Below are positions 1-11,229 of a DNA stretch of 64,000 nucleotides, one piece after another. Each line of letters opens with the position of its first letter. The first letter of the stretch is position 1. The notes beneath the pieces were generated by a model. That model worked only from the letters and a program-made list of their open reading frames with translations, searched no databases and was not told the DNA's origin. The DNA comes from Stratiolaelaps scimitus (Eukaryota; Arthropoda; Arachnida; Mesostigmata; Laelapidae), in contig JABWDB010000008.1 of NCBI GenBank assembly GCA_019614645.1, positions 1,116,001-1,180,000 on the forward strand, read 5' to 3'. A program made the translations under genes and the position numbers.

Positions 1-59
1 CAAGTTCTGTAAGATAAACAGTTATTCATAAATTGCATTGCTATTCCAAGGCGCATTCG

Positions 60-219
60 TGTGTGCGCCTCGCAATCGGGGGAGACACGTAGGTGCACCG
101 GTTCGATCCCCACCGTTGCACATTTGCATTTAAATGGGTTGTCCATCTTACGAAGCAATGCTAAAAGCAATGTTGTACCGTGGACGTTAAATGTTGGCTG
201 AGAGTCAGCCCGAAAACCT
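60..219 (+). mobile_element. Degenerate tRNA-derived SINE-like stretch
   Basis: A perfect RNA polymerase III B-box-like core (GGTTCGATCCC) lies at 100-110, preceded by a CTCGCAATCGGGGGAGAC-like segment resembling the anticodon/variable part of tRNA-derived SINEs. The T stem pairs poorly (only two clear base pairs next to the loop) and no good A box is visible, so this is not a working tRNA gene. A hairpin sequence GGCTGAGAGTCAGCC at 196-210 lies in a 28-nt block (192-219) that recurs with one mismatch at 34406-34433. The stretch sits just before the first visible exon of the membrane-protein gene, so presumably in an intron. The element boundaries are guesses. Confidence 0.3.
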
Positions 220-303
220 CTCTATCTCTCTCTTCTCTCCGTTGCTTCCTCCGTTCGTTTGTTTCTTAATACAATGTACACCTCTTGTTGTTTACGTACA
301 CAG

Positions 304-3300
304 AGCACGATATCAAGCTCTCAACGAGTGCTCGTAACGAGCTGCTGTGTCTTGCCAAAGATGAACCAGACCAAAGGATCTTTATGGACCAGTTCCTGGT
401 GATCTGCCTTGGAAGACAACCACAGGGAATGCTTCAGAAAGCGCTCTACGGCTGGGCGCAATCAGCAGCAAACGTAATCTATGAAAATAGTGTGTTTTTT
501 TTCTCAAAAATATGCTAGTTTTTCAGAATATAACATGTCCAAATGATGGCTGCTTTCAGCCTGCGCTGGACTGATATTCGCTCACCACCCATTTGCTGTT
601 GCGGGGAAGGTGATAGTTTCACTTTGAATCACACGAATGTCCCTCATTCTATGGCTTGCATTATTTCTACAAATCAATATTCAATAAAAAGAAACAACAA
701 CAACGACGATTTATTTCTACAAATAAATATTCAATAAAACAACAACCACAACAACAACAACAACAACAGGTGTTCGTTCCGGAAACACGTCGCAGCACCC
801 AGTTACGTCTGTTTCTGAGCGACTTCCCATTTTCGCTGATTAGTCCTGTAAGCGTGATCGTCTTTCTCGTCACACAGCTCATCAGTTGCATTCAGGTAGG
901 AACGATAACTTGTCCTTAATCTGGAGACACTAAGGTACCCTTTTTTTGTGCTAAGTAAAAACACGCCTGCATCGATAATATCTCTACCAATGCGCTCGGT
1001 CACATGGGAAAAACACAAGAAGCACAAGGCTTCTGTGTTATTAAGCTCTTATTTCGATATAATTTACATCGATGTAACTACAAATAATGGTATGCTCACA
1101 CATGAAGAAAGCACCCACCGTATCACCGATGAACTCTGTAACAGCTTGAATAGCAGTATCAATATATTACACAATGGCTTGCGTGGCGAGGCCAGTTCTC
1201 CCCTTCTATTCGAAGTCCGTCACTTCTAAATTGATTACCGCTGGATGCTAATGTAGGTATTTCTTCTAAACCACGATGTTGTTGTCTCTGCTCCGCATCG
1301 ACAGATGAGGACGTTTCTAGCGGCCAACAAAACCTGGACAATCTTCGGATATCTCCGCTATCACAGCAATCTCGGCTTCCTAACCGAAGGTTACCATTAC
1401 GGAGTCTGGTTCTTTACCGCCCCATTCGTTGAGGACAATCCATATCGAGCGGTGCGTGTAACAATACCACCACCACCATCCACACTCTTGGCGAACGTCT
1501 ACTGGCGCAATCGGGTTCCGTGTTACATGTATTAACTAACCTGTTGTGATCTCAGTTATTGAATTGGAACAATATTTGGACTATTCGATCATGTCTTCTT
1601 TGTCTGTGTGTTCTCGCCAAAAAGAAAAAAAATATGCGAACGTCCCAACATAAGGTCCTCATAGTAATCGATTAAGGTTAAGTTTGGAGGTCTGTCGTGA
1701 GAGGGAGAGAAACTGCGAGTCTAAAACAGTAATAGAGCGAAACGATTTCAACCGTAAAGGTTACAGTATACCTTGGTAGGATTTTAGTCATACAATTAAA
1801 GTTTGACGTTAATTTTTTTCATTATGATTGTGTTAATACACAGCGCTTACGGTTCTACCGCGCTGTAAGTAGTTATCATGAAGAACTCGAAACCGGTCGA
1901 TCATATTTATCTATACTGGTTTACGAAACATTGTCAGCACCATTGTGGAGGTTGCTTAAGGACAACGACTACCGTTTACTTTGACCTTGACACGATAACG
2001 ATCGTGTATGAGAAACTCTGTCAAACTTTGCTTTGGAAAAGTCGAGGTCAAATCATACAGTCAGAGTTCATTTTTCATCTTTTGACATTGAACTCAGTGA
2101 TGGGACACAGTAGCCAATTGGGTAGAGGTAGATCTGCGCTTGGTGAAACCGTGCTGATTGTTGTCTAATAGGTCATAATGAGCTAGATAATTTTAGATAT
2201 GATTAGCTTTCTCTAAAATGATACATGCTATTGCTACTTGAGCTACATGTCTGTAATTGTCTAATTCAGATTTAGAGTTCGTTTTGAGCACGGGTGTGAC
2301 TGGAGAGAGGAGCGGAAACATCCTGGAACAATGCATTCTTTATAACTCCTACACAAAACAAAATAGAACGAAAGAATGGGATGGTTTTGCATAAATTGAG
2401 TTAGTGTTTCAATATGATCATCGAGTCTCTGGTGCCTTTTAAAACATTTTCACATAGGCATGAAAACAACAAATAAATAATAAGGCTGTAAATACTATAA
2501 CACGAAACGCATACAAAGAATTCGTCGAGACACACACAGAGAGATGATGGGTTTTGAATTCGAGTTGATACACCGTGTCGCGTTTACCAGCTTCTCAAGA
2601 TCGTTTAATCCTTTCGACAGTAGGCTGGTCTATTCTACTGACAGAAGTACTCGTTACAATACTTAGGTACGTAAACGAATTAATGAGTCGATGCAAATAC
2701 GTTGGTTGCAGGTTATCCGTTAAAATGATTTACCCTGTCATCTTGCGTGGCTTCGCCTTGTCGTTCTTTTAATTAATCAGGTACTCAACGTCGCCGTGAA
2801 CCTGTTCCTCGTGCTGCCGTGGTCACTGACGCTGAGCTTTTGGCGTCCGGTGGCAGTGATGGGCACGGCTAGTCTGGGGGCGTGCGTTATCGCTGACTGC
2901 ATTCGCACCCAGTTCTACTGCGGGGGCACGGTCACTAACGAAGCGTTCCTTTGGGCACACTTTGCCCTCGTGTGGGTCAACCAGACGGAGATATCGGTTA
3001 GTTCGAAGGCAATTGCAACGTTTTTCCATTGACACAATCCCTAAATAACGTCTTCATTGTTCATATATATATATATATATATGAGTGTAGTTTTATCATT
3101 TGTGTCCGTTGGATAGATTCGACACTCGTCTGCAAGAAGAGCACGACTCCCACACGTATGACCCCATTTTTATGGTAAATAAACACTCGCAAATAACAAT
3201 TTTCTGACATAATTCCCCTATAGATCGTTCTGACTATTGTTCCCCACGCGGCAAAAGGAACACGTCCCTATTCAATATATCATAGCTATCATCTAAGGGA

Positions 3301-3677
3301 TCTCTCTCTCTGTCTCTCTTCTGAACAAACTACTTTGTCAGAACGCGGCCCTCAAATTGCTCATCGCCCCGATGGGCTCCCTTCTCAATCTCTCAGCGAC
3401 GCTGATAGCCGGCCCATACCAGGGCTGGACGAGCCTGGCCAGGCTCCTGTTACCTCATGTTATCGGCTGCTTCACGGGGATTACCGTCGGATACCAGATC
3501 CTCAAGCAGCACACCACAACGGGACTGGCCGCACAGTTTTACGCTGTATACTACGTGATCTGCGGAGTTCTCTATTGTGTCGGCTACTTCGTGAATCGGC
3601 TCACCTGGTTCTTCGGTGACCTCGAGGCCGAGCTAACCCGCACGGATTACTGGAACCCTGATTTGACAATGTCATAA
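304..3677 (+). CDS. Multi-pass membrane protein, 3' part (5 exons, unidentified)
   Basis: Five exons join in frame: 304-473, 770-895, 1305-1451, 2781-2996 and 3342-3677. The stop is at 3675-3677. All internal junctions are phase 0 with AG acceptors and GT donors (CAG/gtagga at 895 and TCG/gttagt at 2996 are good; AAC/gtaatc at 473 is weaker). The first exon starts with two bases of a split codon, so upstream exons lie outside the window. The 330 visible residues begin with a soluble segment rich in charged residues. Hydrophobic segments follow: FPFSLISPVSVIVFLVTQLI in exon 2; VNLFLVLPWSLTLSFW and VAVMGTASLGACVIADCI in exon 4; LIAPMGSLLNLSATLIAG, LLLPHVIGCFTGITVGY and FYAVYYVICGVLYCVGYFV in exon 5. 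An acidic cytosolic-looking tail (DLEAELTRTDYWNPDL) ends the protein. The HVIGCFTGITVGY segment recalls the last helices of rhomboid-like proteins, but no GxSG serine motif is visible. I do not recognise the family. It is transcribed towards CHAF1A (convergent). Confidence 0.72.
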
Positions 3678-3898
3678 ACGCGACGAGATGTCGAAGAGTC
3701 CAAGCCACTGTTGTCTAATAATGGCTTGCCAGAGCTGAGCTGAGTATGTTGCAGTTAATCGGAATAGAGGACATATGCTTGTGATGTTTCAATCTAAAAG
3801 AAAAACACCTTTCCCATCTAGGGAATTAGTCTAAATGGGGCTAGCGTTGTAAGCTCTCATCGAAGCTGTTGTTTAGATGTGTGTTCGACCTTTAACAA

Positions 3899-3904
3899 AA
3901 TAAA
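3899..3904 (+). terminator. Polyadenylation signal of the membrane-protein gene
   Basis: AATAAA lies 222 nt after the stop codon at 3677, the first canonical hexamer downstream. It is a plausible 3' end signal, not proven. Confidence 0.4.
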
Positions 3905-5330
3905 CGTGCTAGACTATACGTGTGCCGTCCTGAATTTTAAAGGGCACGTATTTTCGTTAACCAACTCGATTATTATTATCGCATCAGTCAATTAGTCAAA
4001 CAATGTGATCACACATGAGGTGTCATCAACCGATCGCGATATAAAAAAGTCTGCAGAAAAAGTCTGAATTCTCCAGTGGCTGGTTCGTTACTGCATCATA
4101 ATGCAGGGGAGCAATGTCTAATCTACTGAAACGAAACGTGTCAACCTGAATGCGTTCGACCATCTAAGAATCGAATTTGCATTTAGTCCGAGCGTATTGC
4201 ATTCTGCCTAATACATACGGTATTAATTAACTAGAATTAAACTAAAAATTAGCATTAAACTGAACGCTTTGCGTTAAATGTATAGTCACAGACGTGGGAA
4301 AGTATACAGCATGAAACAATCACTTGATACGTTTGTATAATATAGTAGCGTCCTACGGATGTATAGGACATGAATGCTATGGGAAAACGAAAGACAATAT
4401 TGCATAGACCAATTACTTTGTTGAAAAATGCCCACCAGGTCCTGTGGGCACCTTTCAGATCATTTGGACCCTTTTTCATATATATATATATATATACATA
4501 CATATATATATGAACGTACGGAAATGAGAAATTAATATCTGGTGGCACATTAACGAAATAAAAATTTACATAACGTTCGTTGAATCTACAAGATACAGAT
4601 ATTCATTCATTTCGCTTTATTCTTTTTTCCTGATAGTTATCGCAGTCTCCCGCAGCGTTTCGTTCGCACAATTCCGATGCGAACAATAATAAATCAATGA
4701 GTTGCTCATTATAAATAGAGGTTATTTCTACACAGCCTTCCATATGTCGTACTCAATTGAAGGGGATGAATGCCTTTCACGACGAGCTGTATTCTCTGCA
4801 AGTCGCCGGCATCAAATGTTATCTAGTAGTGATCTAGTTACAGGTACAAATGCGATATATTCCAACAAGTCGCAACAATAACGAAACCCTTTTAGATTAT
4901 TTTCGGTGTTCTATCCATCAAATATACAAATTCGCCAGTCGTCTAATCAAAAACGTAAGGGCATAGGCTACAACGATATAACGAATAAGATCTAAGAAAG
5001 CATTTGAATTCAACGTGTATTCGTACTGTGTACACACTTCTGTTTATTCTCCTCTAGCAATCCTGGTTCGAAGCTGGCGACAGAGGGCTTCATGATTTCT
5101 TTCAATGGAAAAAAGCGAAAACACTAGCTAAACATTTGATATACACCACCAACAGCTTTTCCAACCGCCACATTATATATATATATATATATATGTGTGT
5201 GTCACCAATTCCTGGTCGTCACACTCGAACTGCAAAATGAATACAGCTGCAGGCTGACAGTTAGCCACCGGAAATGGACCGAGCAGACGTTCGTACAAAC
5301 GTCTCTAGTTGTTCGTTCCTGTCATCTAAT
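3905..5330. other. Intergenic space between convergent 3' ends
   Basis: No coding signal is visible. It is AT-rich and holds (AT)n arrays at about 4478-4512 and 5173-5194. The space separates two genes that run towards each other, so it should hold both 3' UTRs. The open frame on the - strand at 4255-4548 runs through the microsatellite and is not considered a gene. Confidence 0.6.
5043..5048 (-). terminator. Candidate polyadenylation signal of CHAF1A
   Basis: TTTATT on the + strand reads AATAAA on the - strand, 283 nt downstream of the CHAF1A stop (5331-5333). A further copy lies at 4616-4621. Confidence 0.35.
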
Positions 5331-8300
5331 CTATTCATCATCATCAATCACCATTACTTCCTCAGGACTAAGCACGGCCTGAGGTTTGGAATCCTGCTTC
5401 ATCGTCGCTGTCCTCGACAGCGTTGTCAGCTGAATGCGCTTTTTGGCCTTCGGCGTGCCTTCGACAGTCGGCGTCAAAGAGCTCGTCGGACTGCCGTTGT
5501 TCTTGCTCGAGGTGCTGAAGAACTTCTTGATCGACATACTTTTTGGCGTTGACACTTTTGTAATATTCTCCTTTCCTTTTGCATCACCCGTCGACGAGTC
5601 CTTGCTATTCGAGTCCTGCTGGCCTACGCCGCTCCTTAAGTTCTGGTCCTTACTGCTTGTCGACGCTGTTCCGTCCTCTTCAGCGGCTTCTTTCGCTTCC
5701 TTTCTCTGAGTGTCCTTTTTCTCCTTCGCTGGCTTTTCCTCCGTTTTAATCCTTTTGTTGAGCTCATCAAGGTCGTGCGCTTTGAGAAGTTCGGGCTTTA
5801 CCAGCCAGCGGCAATGCACGTGGTCGAACACAGCGATTGTGCGCAATGTTCGCTTCACTTGCGCCTTGCCAAACTGGGAACCTTTCATTTGGCTGAGGAA
5901 CTCCATTATCACTTGGCTGGTGCTAGTCGTACCGTGCGCAACCTTGATTAAGTCAGCGAGAACTTCTTCTGGAAGCAGTTTCCCGGGGAAACTAAGAGTA
6001 CCTTCTTCAGGGCTATCGTTATCTAGCTCCTTGAGGCCAAACCTCTCGACTAGATCCTTGTTAACAACAAGACTGTGGTTCTTCGACCTTCTCCTACAAG
6101 TTCCAGTTAAAGTGAGCTTGAGGCTTTGCAGGTTTATTTTAACGTCACTCACGGCCCGCCATTTCTTGTAGAATTCCTCGTACAGCTGACGCACTCCACT
6201 TCGGAAGCCATGGGCCGTCTCACAAAATACTTTCAGGGCTGCAATAAAAGGTGGACGCGATACCATTAAAATACTGATACACTGATTGCATTCGGCGACC
6301 TTCGTTTGCCTATTCCTGACAATGTTTATACAAGGGATGTTCCGAACGATGCTTGGCCTGGATGCTCGTGGCACGTGGAAAAACCCAAAAAGATGTGTAT
6401 TATTCGGTTCGCCTTTCGAGTTTTGCCCAAGCAGCGTTTATGATGACGCAAAGCTATGCATTCGTGAACCCGGCGGTTCACTACGACAACAATAGACAGT
6501 GGTGAAAATTCACAGAATATTTCTGAATGCTTACCTTCATCGGTTAGTATCTTGGGTTCAAGGTGTTCCTTGTTATTTCTAGGCGTACTGATGACGTCGG
6601 ACTCTCGCTCCCAACTGGGCTTGAGGGGACAGTCCCGAGACGCTACAAGGAGCAAAGCCCTGAAATTTCACACCATAGAGTTTGTTTCAAAGCGAATCAG
6701 ATACTCAAACTTAATGTGGGACATATGGCTGCCAGGACCTTTACCGCCAGCCGTTTCTATAAAGCAAGGTCCAAAGATCGGCATCGAAGTTAAACAAGTG
6801 TGTGAAAGAACACACCGATTCGTTCAACTACCTTGCGCACCTAACCAAATCTGCTAGTTATTTCGGACGCACTAAGTAGCGTTTCACACGCCACCGGAAT
6901 GTCTTAAGAGATACAATAAATATGTACAGCAACTGCCCAATACTAGCTCTCGGCTATGTACTGTTAGCTATTCAAATAGCAGCATATCTAAACCAAACAA
7001 AAAACGAAGAAGTCATCTATAGTGACGACTTACTTGAACTGTTGAAGAATTTGATATTCGGCTTCGAGGTAACGTCCGTCCCTTGCAACAGCACACACAG
7101 CAACCATCTTCTTTGTTTGAAAGCCTGCCTTGCGTTCCTCTTTAAACTCCTCTTGCCTTGCCACTATCCGCGCTTTGAGAGCTTCCGGGTCAAGTGGCTA
7201 TCAAACAGCATCAGACATTTATAAAAACAATCGACAACAGAGAGTGAAAATCTTTAGTAATTCAGTGCGGTCCCAGTAGCGAATTCTCGCTTTCTGAAGG
7301 TTGTCTAGCCCGATATCAGTGGTCCGATCATGTGACCAATTTCGTATGTTTGCCTGGTATCCTTCCACGCATGCACATATACAAATCCATCCTACACAAT
7401 GCGTGTTCTAAAGCTCATAAGTTTCCCAAATCGACGAACTGACCAAAAGCAAGTGTGATGACTCTCATGATGCTCAGTACCGCCTAACCTGATCATCAGC
7501 CTCCTCTTCCTCACTCTCGCTGAGGTATCCGTGAGGTACGAAGAAGTCATCCTCCTCGTAGTCGTCCTCGCCGTTCTCCTCTTTGTCCTTTTCATCGTCG
7601 GTTCCAACGAGTGACTCTCCTTCGCCTTCGACGTCCTCCCATTCATCGTCCGAATCTACCGAGTAGTCGAAGTCACCGTACTTGCTAAAGGGGCGTCGTC
7701 CCGTGATCTTTAAAAGTCGCGTGCAAAGACTATGCATGAGATATTTTTTTATGTAGAGACGTGCAAATATGTTCGTCAATCGAGGATAGATGTTTATTTT
7801 CTACTTCTGTATAGCATGGGGAAGGGCTAGACGGGATACAATATATGCGAATTGTTTTCACTATGGTCATGTTCGCGTACGCTGTGGATGAACAATGCTC
7901 GAAATGCCTAGTCCAAAATACTAGTCTGACCTGCGGGCATGTTTTTCTCCAAGTGCCGTAGTAGGCCGGGCGAAAGTTTTCCACAAACTGGAGCAACTTC
8001 GCCCGCATCCTGCCACCAGCTGCAGATTCCTGATCGTTTGCTGACCTCCCAGCCTGTACAATGAAACAATCCATGTTTTCCTCCTGTTTACGAGTATCTC
8101 TTTTTGTCGTCTTTAGCGGACGGTAGTCAGTTCGCTTGAGTGCTTCAAGATATAACAGATTTGATTCGCTCCGACGTTCGCCATTGGCTATCTCCATCGT
8201 GTTGGCGCTCTCCTCGTGAGCGGTATTGACCGACTTCGTAGCCTCCGACGGTTGTGTTTCCACCTCAGCTGTCCCTGAGGTACCCAACAAGGAGCCGACA

Positions 8301-10428
8301 ATTTCGTCAATTTGTCCTCTGTCAAATCTCGCCCTGGCAGCTGGTGGCACGATCGCCGCCAGCTCCATGTCCTTTCTCAATTGGAACGGCTTAAATTTGG
8401 CAGGGCCAACACCAGAGCCGAAGCCTCCCGCGGCGCCACCTCCCAAACCGCTTCCGGCAAGCGAGCTTCCACCACCAATGCCATCATCGGCTCCTGTTAT
8501 GGCGCCATCGCCACCTAACTCCTCTGGCCCGCCAGGTCCACAAGCCTCTGCAGAGCCTCCACCAGCAAGACCCTTGCCCAGTGTCGTCTTGACGACGAAA
8601 AACGACTTGAACGCCTGTTTAGCCTTCTCCTTTTTTGCTTCCTCCTCCTCCTGTTCGCGTCGTCGTTCGTCCTCCTTTTTCCGTCGTTCGTCCTCCTTTT
8701 CCTTGCGGAGCTTCTCTTTTTCCTCACGTTCACGTTCCTTTTCCAGTCGTTCCTCCTCCTTTTTGCGTTCCTTCTCCTTGCGAAGTCGCTCCTTTTCTTC
8801 GCGATCCCTCTCCTTCTCAACGCGCTCTTCCTCTTTCCTGCGTTCTTTCTCGAGGCGTTCAGCTTCGCGTTTCTTTTCCTTTTCGACACGCTCCTGCTCC
8901 TTACGTTCCTTTGCCTCCTTTTTTTCCTGCTCGCGGCGCAGGCGTTCTTCCTGTAAGCCAGACAGAACGAGACACCTGGTGAGCATTCTTGTACTAAACT
9001 GAACTACGATGATCAAATATATAAGAAAAACGAGACTTAAAGAAATGATTGTTCTTGACCTGCTTGCGCGAATTCGGTAACTAATATGTAAAGGTGGTGC
9101 CCGTTCGTGAAGCATTTCTCTCGTATTAAATTATTAAAAAAAAGAAATATATATATATATATATATATAACTGATACCCCATAACATGATTGCTTATTTT
9201 ATATACATATATTAAATTCGGTCGCAAGACTCAATTTCATTCGACCAAAACCATTATATGAGGTCCCAATATGTGCGCTTAATTGACTGCCGCCACAGTC
9301 ACACGTCCTGCTGATGCCGCTTTAAATTGTAATAGAACAATCACAGGCAGCAATTCTTGAAATCTATACGAAAGTATTGCACTTTGACGTCACGAACCTC
9401 TCGTTTTTTATTCTCGATCTCCTTCTGTTTCATTTTTTCCTCTTTGTCCTTGAGGCGCAGCTCCTGGTCCTTCCGCTTCGCTAGCTCCAAATAGGCAATC
9501 TCCGTTTTGCTCCGTCTCTGCAATATCAACGAGTAGACTTTTTACTAATAGACCATCACTGGTTAACAACTACACTAATGAACTCGGTGTCTGAACTTCG
9601 ACTCGGCAGAGCGCGACACCGACGGATGTCAAGCATCGGTTCTGTTGAACATCCACAAAGAGCTGAATGTCAAATTGTGAACCCCAGAGACAAATACTCT
9701 GCCACACCGGAAACTCCGCCGTGGATTGGTACTCGCCTTAGAGACTTCAGGGTGCAATTTCCCCCTAAAAATCTAACTAATATATATTTCTCTCTTGAAT
9801 ATAGCCCTTGAACAAGTGACGCTAAGCGATGCCTTACGGGAGTTCTTCCTGGAGTTCGTCTTGGAGATGAGTCCTTGTTTTGGCTAGACGGAGTCGTAGA
9901 AGAACTCTCGCTTGTTGGCGTCGAACCCGGAGTTGATGTGGAGGAACCTTCCTTGGATCGTGCTCTTGTTGGGGTTTGTTTAGAAGGTGTCATAATTGGA
10001 GTCTGGTCAGATGGTGTCGTCACTGGACTTTCCTTCGAGGGCGACGCCTTGGCAGGTGTTTTCATCGAATCAGAAGTGACGGGAGTGTTGGCGGAACTCC
10101 TTCTCGTCGACGCCCTTGCTGGACTTTTGAAAATCGTTCTAGTTGGCGTTGCGTTTCCGCTGTCGTCTTGTGCCAGGCGGGAGCGCTTGGCAAGCGGCGT
10201 TACCTGCAGCAGGGTTGGAAGTCAGTTTAATTCGCACTGTTAGGATTGATGATCGCTGATTTGGAAGTAAATGCACATGTGATTAATCATTGCGCACCCG
10301 TTCGGTGTATAGGAATCTGACTAGATGGGTTATTCTGCTATCGCAGTATTTGATGCAACGATATATGGGTTTAACGACAATATTATAACCTTCGTAAATA
10401 TGCTCGTAACAATGAATGAAATGCCATA

Positions 10429-10472
<44 letters not shown>

Positions 10473-11229
10473 TCTAGTAACCCTCCATGGTGGTTGGTTA
10501 CTTATCATTGCAATATATTAGCATCAACACCAGTAGTACTTAATCGAACAAATTATTAATGGCGGTTTTACACGAATCTCTCTAGTCTCGACTGGAAATG
10601 GATACTTGCTGGAGCTTCTTCCGCGGGAATCGTATCCATCGTTTCACTAGAAGGTGTCGTCGTCCCTAAATGTTGGCCTTCAACTGCCTTCACTGGAGTT
10701 TTCTTAGAAGGCGTTTTGGCTGGGCTGTGCTTGACGGGCGTTAGCTTGGCCGGACTTTTGCCAACGACAGGATCCGCCTGCGAGCTGGCGGAACTCCTCC
10801 TCGCAGACGTTCGTGCTGGACTCTTGGGGGCCTTGGCTACCTCAGATAACGATATGCCTTCGTTCTCTTCAGTTCGTCGGACCTTTTTCGGGGGTGGTGC
10901 TGCGGACTGCAATTTAAGAAAAGGCATAGCTCTGTTGATCGAACGGGCGCCTTGGAATAGGGCTGTGGGCAGACCTTGAGCCGCAAACGAACGTCTCTTC
11001 CATTTCATCTTATTATATATATATATAGTATTCGAGCCAAGTGAAGTGAATGAGAGGTATATGTTTTGTATTTCTGTTTTTCAATTAGATACATTTAATT
11101 CTTTACTTACCTTTTTGGGGCTATCATCAGACACGTCAATAATCTCGACGACATCCGTAGAATTTGTATCGACTATTTTGCTCGACGAACTGGGACTGTC
11201 TTTTCTCTTTGTCCCGAATGACAAGCGGG
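5331..11229 (-). CDS. CHAF1A: Chromatin assembly factor 1 subunit A (p150), 9 exons, N-terminus missing
   Basis: Large subunit of CAF-1, the nuclear PCNA-linked chaperone that deposits newly made H3-H4 on replicated DNA. Exons in transcript order: 11229-11111, 10906-10574, 10203-9838, 9517-9398, 8950-7931, 7707-7489, 7197-7034, 6659-6535 and 6238-5331; together 1123 codons plus stop, and all splice phases agree. The weakest donors are TTC/gtgtaa at 10574 and GAG/gttcgt at 9398. Domains in order: an S/T-P-x-K-rich basic region (exons 2-3). The KER stretch of E/K/R repeats (8950-8621). A PCNA-binding-like motif KQAFKSFF (8597-8620), comparable to human KAEITRFF. A KFKPFQLRKDMELA block. The dimerisation segment with KLLQF and RPAYYGTW (near 7931-8010). 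The acidic ED region containing FFVPHGYLSESEEEE (7489-7707). Then two winged-helix-like segments, and a tail with SMSIKKFF and acidic VMVIDDDE. Human CHAF1A is shorter (956 residues). The first coding exon was not found; it must end in phase 1 upstream of 11229. Confidence 0.93.
9147..9169. repeat. (AT)n microsatellite in CHAF1A intron
   Basis: Uninterrupted AT dinucleotide run of about 23 bp inside the intron between the 9398-9517 and 7931-8950 coding exons. Confidence 0.9.
10433..10469. repeat. (AT)n microsatellite in CHAF1A intron
   Basis: About 37 bp of uninterrupted AT dinucleotides in the intron between the exons at 9838-10203 and 10574-10906. Confidence 0.9.

Noticed and set aside
4255..4548. 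97-codon - strand frame
   Set aside because: Runs through an (AT)n array (Tyr/Ile repeats) between two convergent genes.
5710..6171. 153-codon + strand frame
   Set aside because: Antisense shadow of the last CHAF1A exon.
8226..9002. 258-codon + strand frame rich in Ser/Arg/Phe
   Set aside because: Exact antisense shadow of the CHAF1A KER exon.
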